Source of the DNA: Ganoderma boninense
Lineage: Eukaryota > Basidiomycota > Agaricomycetes > Polyporales > Polyporaceae
Length of the DNA stretch: 64,000 nt
Assembly: GCA_002900995.3 (NCBI GenBank)
Contig: CM035308.1
Location: forward strand, 3,746,089 to 3,810,088
Direction: 5' to 3'
Positions 55,726-64,000 of the stretch are shown here, piece after piece. A model generated the notes under the pieces. The model searched no databases. It saw only the letters and a program-made list of their open reading frames with translations, and was not told the DNA's origin. The position numbers were made by a program, and so were the translations under genes. Position 1 is the first letter of the stretch, and every line of letters starts with the position of its first letter.

Positions 55726-57825
55726 ATGGAGTCACTTGTGGCCCTGCCGAGCCTGTCGCTCCCCGAGCTCCTTTCGCGCATCAAGGAGGCCTTCACTTGC
55801 GGTGGAGTTGGTTTGGTTGTTGGAACAGCGTACGTTCTGTCCTATGTTCGACTTAACGCCGTTACTGACGTGTGTCTGCCCTCATGTACATAGCGTATAC
55901 GGGATCACCCTCTTCCAAGCCTACATCTACTTTCACAACAGTGGACACGACTCCATCCGCATGAAGTCCTTCGTCAGTAATGCTCTCTGTCCGGTTCCTG
56001 CAAGCTAACCCCGTTCGCGCAGGTCGCGTTGCTTTTGTGCGTATCTGGCGGGCACCCAGCTGACTGGTGCAGTCTGACACCGTTCGCAGCATCCTTGACA
56101 CGATCTCGCTGATCCTTGCTGTCGACGCTTGCTACGAATACGTCGTCGCGGATTTCGGAAATGCACTGTTACTCCTCAATATTCCTCGGTAAGATCATAT
56201 GATTCATTTCGCTCTCAGTCCTCTCTCAGCTTATCGCGCTTCAGATCGTTAGCGGTGAGTCCCATTGGGTCGGTTTGATCGATGCAATATGTTCTCATCA
56301 TGAAGCCAGCTCGAGAACGCGTTCACCGTAAGTCTTCGCACCCGAGCTGTTGGCCAGATCTGCTCAGACTCGACGGTCCAGGCTAGCATTCGCGTCTTGA
56401 CGCAGTGGTACATGCTCGAGTTATCTGCCTAGGAGGACCTTCTAACCGTGGCCTAGCTTTCTCGCACACCGTGTTTGGGCCCGTGAGTTCAACCTGATAC
56501 AGTCGCAAACACGGCCAGCAAGTTGCTCACCGATGTCGTGACAGTCAGCAGTGGAAACCTCGCACTAGTGGGCAGCATTGTGAGTCCCACGGAGCCTTCA
56601 TGACCGGAAGTACCCTTAACACACCATATTTAGATTGTTTTTGCTCTGGGATCTTTTGGTGCGTGCATTTAGAGAAGTCCAGAACATCGTGCACGGTCTT
56701 TATTGAAATCGCATCTGCAGCTCCTAGCATCGGTATGCCTTAGCCACTAGCTCGAGAGCGATCGAGTTACTGACGTCTTGCCTTTCGCAAGTTATGTCAG
56801 TGGATATGTATATGTACCGCGCTATAGAACTGTCTCGTGCAAGCCTCACAAGATTGACGTCCTGTGCCAGCTACGCGGACACTTACATCTTTTCCCTGGG
56901 CTCGACTAAGTCCCGGATTCTCACTGGCGTCGCGGACGGATTCAGCGTGCTGTGCGATTTTATGATCTTGGCAGCGCTTTCTTACTACCTTCATTCGAAG
57001 AGGACTGGTTTTAAGAGGTACGTCCTATTCAGGCCTTGATGTCCGCAGCCCACTAAAGTACTTTGATCCTGCTGCCGACAGGACCAATTCGATGATTGAC
57101 CGACTGATTATATACGCTGTAAACCGCGGCGTCCTTACAACGTGAGTATCAAGCTATCTGACGAACGCCTCCATAGTAACCACCGCTGATTCGTCTGCCC
57201 CAGTATATGTCAAGCGGGCCATCTGATCGCCGTACGTGTCGCCGAAGCCTGAGCCCATTAGTTCGTCGCTCTTCCGGGACACTTCATCTTCCTCGTGTTC
57301 GCACTCTTGGAGGGAAAGCGTGCGTAGATGCTCTCCACCCGGCTGCACGTTTCGCTGACTATCGATCTCAGTGTACACCAATACCTTCCTTGCAACGTAA
57401 GCCACTGTCCGGTCAGGTATTGCTTGTTGCTTCGCAGGTCAGTGACATATTTACGCAGGCTCAACGCACAAAAGTCCATGAGGGAGGAGGGAGACAACGA
57501 CATGGTAGAACTTGGCACACATGTGCTCAATCACGTCCACACTTCAACCGCAGGAAACGGGACAGTGCTGTTCCAGCACACTACCGGCCGGCAATTCGAG
57601 ATCGTGAGGATCTCTTTCCGCCCTCTTGTCGCATGAGTTCTAAATGTGCCCTGTCTGGGCATCCTATAGACTGAAAGTGCGTCGACGTTCGTGTTAGACA
57701 TCACCGCGGAGAAGGTCAGATCAGAAGTTCGTGCGCAGCTTTCCTGTTACTCATACTGCGATCGAAAGGACGCAACGCACACTACGCCAAAATTCGACCA
57801 TGATACACCCACAACGATGGTATAG
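55726..57825 (+). CDS. DUF6534 multi-pass membrane protein, array copy 5 (intact)
   Basis: Starts MESLVALPSLSLPELLSRIK. Exons in order: VYGITLFQAYIYFHNSGHDS, VALLL, ILDTISLILAVDACYEYVVA, DFGNALLLLNIPR, SLA, LENAFT, ASIRVLTQ, FLAHRVWA, SSGNLALVGSI, YADTYIFSLGSTKSRILTGV, CDFMILAALSYYLHSKRTGF, TNSMIDRLIIYAVNRGVLT, ICQAGHLIA, LPGHFIFLVFALLEGK, VYTNTFLAT, LNAQKSMREEGDNDMVELGT, and a last exon with STFVLDITAEKVRSEV. The stop is TAG at 57823-57825. No frame break. It is the most divergent array member at the motif level (SYY for CYY), which fits its end position. Function unknown. Confidence 0.8.
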
Positions 57826-58340
57826 GCCAAACTGGTAATACCCGGTAGGGGAATTGCAACGGAGAACCGGATAACCGAGATGAACGTCTCCCTCCAATAA
57901 TGCCTCGCTGTTTCCATCTCGTAATTATTTGTATACTTAAGGATGACTATGATCTGATCGTCTTCACGGAGCACAAACCGCGATTCTGTCCAGCTCGCCG
58001 GGTCCAAATCGACTCAGGGTACGACCAGCAATGCGGCGCCAGTTACCTCACCTATCTTGCTGGAACAACGTTCAAGGGCAACGTTCTCTACCTCGGGACG
58101 CTAACATGTCGCAGCGACTCGAAGCTATGAACTCTCCAATGCCGATCGCCGCCTCCATGCAGGTAGGCAGGTATACTCCAGATCCCAGAGGACATATTCA
58201 CTTACTGACTTTGGAGCTTTCGAGTGGACTGACTCGCAACCCATCATCTCGTAAAACGCTCAGCACGCGGCGCGCCCCTTCCCTAGCGGCTACCATCACC
58301 AGCCTCCAGAGGACCCCTGACAATAGGTGGGGAGGCTAGA
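57826..58340. other. Spacer between the DUF6534 array and the transposon
   Basis: A hydrophobic minus-strand frame (58007-57747, 86 codons) overlaps the end of gene 5 and is probably a shadow. Nothing else is supported. The boundary of the transposon is not determined. Confidence 0.4.
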
Positions 58341-58500
58341 TCCGGTCGCGCTCCGCGCGACCTTCTTTGTCCGGTTTTTTTGGCCACTTTTTGGCCGCAA
58401 ACGTCCGGTTTTGATCCAGCTAGCGGCCCCTTCGGGGCCCTCGTGTCCGGGTTTTCGAACCGGCCTGTCGGCCGGTTCGCGATGTCCGGTTCGCCTGATC
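58341..58500. repeat. Stem-loop cluster at the 3' side of the transposon gene
   Basis: Three perfect GC-rich hairpins in 140 bases: GGTCGCGC-TCC-GCGCGACC (58344-58362), GGCCCC-TTC-GGGGCC (58425-58439) and CGAACCGGCC-TGTC-GGCCGGTTCG (58456-58479). Between them GTCCGG recurs at least four times, usually in TGTCCGGTTT form. Such hairpin and repeat arrays are typical of subterminal transposase-binding regions; here the stop codon of the transposon gene lies about 100 bases away. Confidence 0.7.
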
Positions 58501-58587
58501 CAGCCTATAGAAATGCAAATTTTGTCCGGAAAGTACATATCAGGGCTTGATTTCGTCATTCTGCCCCCTAATACATGTGGTACAGTC

Positions 58588-61500
58588 CTACTCGTCTCCT
58601 TCTGAACCAGGGTCGCCATCACCGCCTCCCTTCTTTCCCTTCTTGCGGTCAAGTTCGCGGTGTGCCTTCCTGAGAGCTTGCAGTGCTATGCCCACCCGCG
58701 CACTGACGTTGTGGTACTGTCGGAAGATTGCCAGACTAGCTTCATCAATAGTAAGGATCTGCTGGTCCTGGCTGACACGATGGTCCCCAGGAAGATGCCG
58801 CAGAACATAGTCCGCTGAGATATGGCAAAAGGAGAATGTCCGAAGCAGCGCCATCCGCCGCGTGATTGCTCGGAACTGCATAGGGCTAACGTACTCGTAC
58901 ACTTGCAGCGAGACGTACGAAATCAAGCCGATGCTGTCGCAGGTTGGAACATTCGAGTGCTTGACCACTTTGCCTCCATCTCGGCGCAGAACCTGTACGA
59001 CTATAGCAGAGATGACTTGGTAATGAACAGTAGGTGCTGATAATATTGAAGTTAACGTACCGCGACCTATCATAAGATGAGCCTCATCGTAGATGATGTA
59101 GAACTGGCCGCGTTGCATGGGTTTGTGGAATGGCTGAGTCGGGTTAGGCTTTCCCACAAGGCCGTCAGCGAGGGCCGCCGGGTTCGGAAGTTTGTGAGCT
59201 GTGAATGTCTTTAACCGCAAGCCGACAACCTATAAAGTCAAGTCTCCAGCACCTGCAGAGTAATCAACAGACTCGAAATTGAATGACGTACTGCCGATGC
59301 CTGGCTGCCCCGATTTAGTGCAGCGTTGAGGCTATTACCCACGAGAGGACTTGGGACAGAGCGAGACGGCTCAGAAGGCCCGGGGTTGGGGGCAGCCTGC
59401 GCAGATCCTGCTGGTGTCTCCCTAACTGTCCACCTAATCTGCCGCTCTACACCAGTCGTCAAGCCCCTGACCTGCTGCTCACGGATGAGTCCTTGAATCT
59501 CACGATCGAGTTGGCGCCATTGGGATGGGGTCCTTGTCGCAGGGGAAGTGTCATCGCTAGCCGCGGAGCCAGACTCTGTATGCAAGTCTCCCGCCGGGTT
59601 TGCGCTACGGACTCGCACGCATCGAGCTTCGTGAGGTGTTTCATGACGGCGCCGCTCTGCGAGGATGGGTCCAAAATCAATATGATCGAATGATCGAAGC
59701 GGCCGTTCAAATGGGCGGGTGCGTTCAGATGGAAGTTGATCTTGGATGTTGCGTGCAGCTTCAAAGAACGCATTGGTGATTGTAGCACGAGTCTCCTCAT
59801 GGTGTTGAAGTGTGGTCTCCTCCGAGGTTTCCACCATTCCCTGGCTATGAATATCAATTGTTGGTCAGGATATTCAACAGAACGAGACAACACTCAATCA
59901 CTCACGCCATAACAGTGTCATTCATTGCGAGGGCGACTGCTGCACACGATAGGTTGAGGAAGCGCTCATCTCCGTCGTTGGTACGAGCGTGCCAGGCGTG
60001 CTCCTGTTCACGAATGAGTCTCTCCACCCCGGCAGGAGTCCCATCATCCAACACATGTGTCGACTGAGACTCCCCGTCGTTGTCCTCGTCCTCGTCATCT
60101 GAGGATATGTCCGATAGAGTGTCTTCGCTGTCACCGGTCCCTGTTGTCCCGGGAAGGATTCGTGAGGTCGGGATAGAGCGGCTGGATAAGGATTCAGGTG
60201 GAAACCACGAAGAGAGGCTGGGAAGACGAGTGCTGGAGACGACAGTTTGCGGGGTAAGGAAATCGGTTGGTACAAGACCGACTAGAGCGAACATAGACTC
60301 TGCCTCCTCCCATGCATCTCGCGCAGCCTGTTGAATCTCCTTGTCAGTGGGGAAGATGGCGAGTTTGGAAAGATCTACACGCTCTGAGAGAAAATAACGC
60401 AAAGAATAGCCCGCCGCAGTCGCCTTCAGGTTAGTGGTGTGAGAGAAGTGGATCAGGGACCGAAGGAGGACGTGGAGACGAGGAACCATGTAGACAAAGT
60501 CAAGGAAGGTGAAGTCGCTCACGAGCTTGCGAGCTTCGCCGAAGACGTGCTCACATGGCTCTGTCGAGTGAAGCCATGGGAGGAGGGGAGTTGGAGTGGC
60601 ACTGCCGAGGTGATCGCGATAGACAACAACTAGTCCGAGAAGGCCTTCGACAAGGATGCGAGATATGTCAGCAGCCTCGCGCGAGATGAAGTACCGAGAC
60701 TCGGGATATCCTGCAGCCTTGAGAAATGCGCACCAAATATTCAAGAAGAAATGAGTTCGGAAAGCCATCTTGAGGCGTTCGACGTGCATGATGTCTGGGC
60801 CGATGTACGCGACTACGAGCTCAGCTGCATTGAACTTGTAGAGGAGCTGGGCGACATGTTGCGGGGTCTGCTTGATGAGAAACTCGAGGGCAGTGGGAGA
60901 AAACAGTCGTGCAGCCGCGTTGTCGTCCTGTCGGTCGAGCTTCTCAACATCGCGGTGATAAAGTGGGCTATCCTTGAGAAACACAAGCTCCCTTGCAAAC
61001 GCATAGGTGGCAACGTCATTTCCGATGACTAGGAGACGAGCACCGGAGAAGAGGTTGTTGCGAAATGTCTTGAGGCAATGCTTCGGGTCCTGAATCATGA
61101 CGACGGGATGGCCTTGATAGACGGCAACGACAACTGTGAGGGGCGGGATAGGCTCGGGGACGGAAAAGTCAACAGAGTATGTAAATTTGAATGGAGAGCG
61201 TTCGACAATCCGGCGTTGGAGTGACCGCTCAGTAAGGCTGAGCACGGATCCAGCTCACTTTGCAGATCGATCCGCAAAATCCGGAGCTGTATCCGCAATG
61301 AGCTGTATCCGCGGATCCAGCTCATTGCAGCTCCAGATCGCTGCAGCTCTGGATCGAGGCAACAGGAAAAATCTAGATGATCCGCGGATCGACAAAGTTG
61401 TAAACTAGAGCCTTTGAACACCTTCATGCATTAGAATTCTGGATGTTTAGCAGTATTTAGGCAAGAAAAGTAGTTAGACAACAAGATATATGTCCGAGAC

Positions 61501-64000
61501 ATATGATCTTTGCAAAAAAACCTGCGGATTATCCGCGATCCGGATCCGTTTGATCCGGATCCGCACTGATCCGGAGCTGTGGATCATGATCCACACAGCT
61601 CTGGATCAAGCCTTAAAAATGCCCTCGATCCGCGGATTCAGCTCTGGATCAGCCATGGATCGAGCCATGCTCAGCCTTACCGCTCAGTCTCGGTGCCATC
61701 GCTTGCGTACGATCGCACCGGAATGCCGCGCGTGAGAAGGCCGTCGAGGATGGGTATGAAGAGGGTGTATAGGTCCTCGACAGACAAGTTGTTCGGGATT
61801 GGCATTGCAGCGACGATGATCGGTGGGATCTTTGGGATGGGAATCTGGGCGCACCAGAGACGGACCTAAGGTCAAGTACAATCAGGTGCACAGTTAAAGA
61901 CCGTCAAAAGCAAAGGAATAAATATTACCTTGGTCGCCTTGGGCTGACTTGGGTTGTCAAGAAATGCACGAAGTTCGTCAACGTTGCTCACAGCAAAGGG
62001 TTCCCCTGTGCCACCGACCAGGATATGGACCTGCTTATCAGTGTCCCAGTACGTCCGAAACGCAGCCTCAAGCTTGGTATCATCACAGCTCAGTGCGATA
62101 GGCCCGTTATATCCGATGTTTTGCAGATACTTTAGGACATTGTCGAATGTCTCAGGGCATATTGTCAAGGGGAACCGGGGGGCACCATTTTGAATGCGTC
62201 TGGATACAGATCAGTCAGCCTGAAGACATGGTACTGACACGACGACTACTTTGTGCCAAGACATGACGTACTTCAGATGGCGTGGGGAAGGTAGAGGCAA
62301 ATGCTTCACAAGTAGTCGATACAGCTCCGGGCTGATGATCGCCGCGAGGTTCGCAAACTCCATGAGTGAAGCCCCGTACTGGAAGTTCTGTAGCCCCACA
62401 CCGCGCTCCTCGCGGTCAAGGCGCGAAGCCAGTGCCCTTAACAGATCCCCAACGATTGGGTAGCCCGACAGCTTTCCGTCTAAGAGACCGACGGCAAGGC
62501 GACCATATGCAGTCGCATCGGAGCTCTGTTTTTGGGTGCCTACCATTAAAATTGGTGTCGAAAGCAGGGTGACGACAGTGCTTACCTCGTTCATGACCAG
62601 ACTCTCCAGTCCCTCCGATCTGGCGAAGATTGCAGCCAGGGTCTCACTGCGATACTCCTTGTTGATAAACTTGTGCGCGATCCTTTCCGGTTTCTTTATT
62701 GCTCTGTTGAGGGCTACCTGGAATTGGTGGTTCTTGCGAAGAGCCAAGCACGGAGGGCAAACAGCGGTGGCGTCCTCGGATTCCGAGGAAACAGAACGCA
62801 CGAATGATTGGCAGGATGTAGAGAATACGGCTACTGAACGGATGTCGTTTCGCCAAGTACGACGCTGCACCTGGGAGGCTTTCACTGCGGATTGCTGTTT
62901 TGGAGTGAGCATCCGCCACGGTTGTTGGTACAAGGTCAGTGCGAGAGCCTGCTTTGACTTTGAGCCAGCTCCAGATGTATAAGAGCGTCGGAGATATATT
63001 GGGATACGTTCGTCGATCGAGGCCGTAAGTCCCACACATGGAGGAGGAGGACAAGAACCCGGCGTGGAAGCGTTGTTCGGCGGGGGCGCTTCCTCGAGGC
63101 CGGGGTCAGGAGGCGCCCGCCCAGTTGGCACCGTGACAGCCTGCAGCGTACCACCACCGCTCTTCGATGATGAACCCTCTTGCTTCCTACCACCGCTCTT
63201 GCTGCTAGCCGTACTGAGCTTGAAGAAAGTCAGAAGCGAAGTGGATCGCATCGCTCCTCCGACTTCGTTGGTCGACGTAGCGTCGGGCTTCGCCTTCGTC
63301 TGCGTGGCGGCATTCCTGGTTCCATCTTCACTTGGTTTGGGAGTGTCTGACGGGAAGTCGTTAGTCCGAGGAGTCTCTAAGATTGAGCTGTGGCCTACCA
63401 GGTGAGTCAGGTTTGTGTTTCAGCTTTCCAACCTTCCTTTTAACCCAACCTGCAAGCGTGCTCGTCTGGACTGCCTTCTTCCCTGTCTTGGACGATGCGC
63501 CTTGTGCGCGACACTTCTTCTCCTTCTTCGTAGACTCCGTTCTGGCCGTCTTATTTGCTGGTACCTTTGTGCACACTGACACGTGCTTGGCAAAACGCTG
63601 GGCGCTGTACGGACCCTTCATCTTGTACCACGTCCCACACGACGGATGCCACACCTTCGTGCCCTTCTGCGCGAACTCTCCGACGATGGCCTCTGGATCG
63701 CAGTCCGCAATCTCATTCAAGAACGTGCGCCATCTCGTCTCATTCTTCTCAAATGAGCCATCCTCAATCGACTCTTGGACCTTACGAGCGGCAATAGCGG
63801 AGCGACTAGTCCCGAGAGGACGACGAAGGGTTCGAGACGCACCCAGGTGAGTGGATCCCTGCTTGGTGTCTTTGAGGCGATGTGAAGGGATGCTATGGGA
63901 GTGGTGCGAGTGGCCTTGGGAGGGGGAGTCGCTATTGGTGTCGCTTGATGATGGGGAGTCGCTCGAGTCAGACCGGTTCGATGCTGAATAGGATGCCCGG
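58588..64000 (-). CDS. Agaricomycete transposon-encoded protein (transposase candidate), 5' end outside window
   Basis: A multi-exon minus-strand gene open at the right window edge. Order: Ser/His-rich N-terminus; TRWRTFLNEIADCDPEAIVG then a zinc-finger-like WHPSCGTWYKMKGPYSAQRF...H..C; a long exon (63251-62211) with KKPERIAHKFINKEYRSETL; ALSCDDTKLEAAFRTYWDT; PIPNNLSVEDLYTLFIPIL; DPKHCLKTFRNNLFSGARLL and LYHRDVEKLDRQDDNAA; PWLHSTEPCEHVFGEARK; an acidic stretch; a Gln/Arg-rich part; and the last exon (59220-58588) with YIIYDEAHLMIGR. The DPKHxxKTxRNN block and the EPCEHVFGEAR block resemble the nuclease-fold core of P/hAT-like transposases, which is inference. A small frame problem exists near 63350. 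A MITE interrupts it at 61233-61679. Confidence 0.7.
61233..61679. mobile_element. 447-bp MITE with 8-bp target duplication, possible introner
   Basis: Ends TAAGGCTGAGCACGG and, on the opposite strand, TAAGGCTGAGCATGG form terminal inverted repeats. Both are flanked by CCGCTCAG (61225-61232 and 61680-61687), a perfect 8-bp target duplication as made by hAT-type elements. The inside is packed with short palindromic words (GATCCGCGGATC, GATCCGGAGCTG, CAGCTCTGGATC). It lies in the transposon gene: removing the element and one duplication copy joins ...GTETER to SLQRRIVERSPFKF in one frame. On the gene strand one end supplies GTAAGG and the other CTCAG, and splicing there also keeps the frame. 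Confidence 0.88.

Noticed and set aside
57747..58007. Hydrophobic minus-strand 86-codon ORF
   Set aside because: Overlaps the last exon of DUF6534 gene 5 on the opposite strand and has no family features or splice sites.
1..64000. CRISPR arrays, prokaryotic operons or toxin-antitoxin pairs
   Set aside because: No regularly spaced direct repeats were seen and the gene structure is eukaryotic throughout.

Overview
The window reads as nuclear DNA of a wood-decay type basidiomycete (Agaricomycetes, probably Polyporales). Genes are cut by many short GT-AG introns, TATA boxes lie 50-100 bases before several start codons, and the families fit this group: GH12 endoglucanases, DUF6534 membrane proteins, a fungal HxD 2-oxoglutarate oxygenase family and an Agaricomycete-type transposon protein. 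No tRNA, rRNA or CRISPR array was found. One 100-N scaffold gap lies at 3695-3794.

Left part (1-30 kb), ordinary and small-family metabolism: a polypore-specific ORF (-), thiamine-diphosphate enzyme copy 1 (-, cut by the gap), two tandem 2-oxoglutarate/Fe(II) oxygenases (+), GH12 copy 1 (-), a GNAT acetyltransferase (-), a Ubc1-type ubiquitin-conjugating enzyme with UBA domain (-), thiamine-diphosphate enzyme copy 2 (+), a metallo-beta-lactamase-fold hydrolase (-), GH12 copy 2 with a premature stop (-), a broken Glo3 3' fragment (-), an intact Glo3-type ArfGAP (+), GH12 copy 3 (+) and a decayed coproporphyrinogen oxidase (+). GH12-2 plus the Glo3 fragment form an old inverted duplication of the Glo3 3' end plus GH12-3, so the working ArfGAP sits between the two arms.

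Right part (31-58 kb), a lineage-type array: five DUF6534 multi-pass membrane genes, all on the + strand and full of micro-exons, with one unrelated 7-TM-like gene between. A degenerate F-box/LRR-like gene is duplicated together with DUF6534 copies 2 and 3 as a unit of roughly 6 kb. Copy 3 is split by a 2.2-kb element with terminal inverted repeats that carries a fragment of a WLM-domain gene.

Right end (58-64 kb): most of a large transposon gene on the - strand, running out of the window, with GC-rich stem-loops beyond its 3' end. It is interrupted by a 447-bp MITE with a perfect 8-bp target duplication. The MITE's own ends supply GTAAGG and CTCAG, so it could be spliced out in frame as an introner-like intron. 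I consider this the most novel signal.

Across the window, otherwise good genes (including the Ubc1 homolog) carry single-base length changes in short homopolymers, while GH12-2, the coproporphyrinogen oxidase and the WLM fragment carry substitution-type stops. The first class looks like assembly error, the second like real decay.
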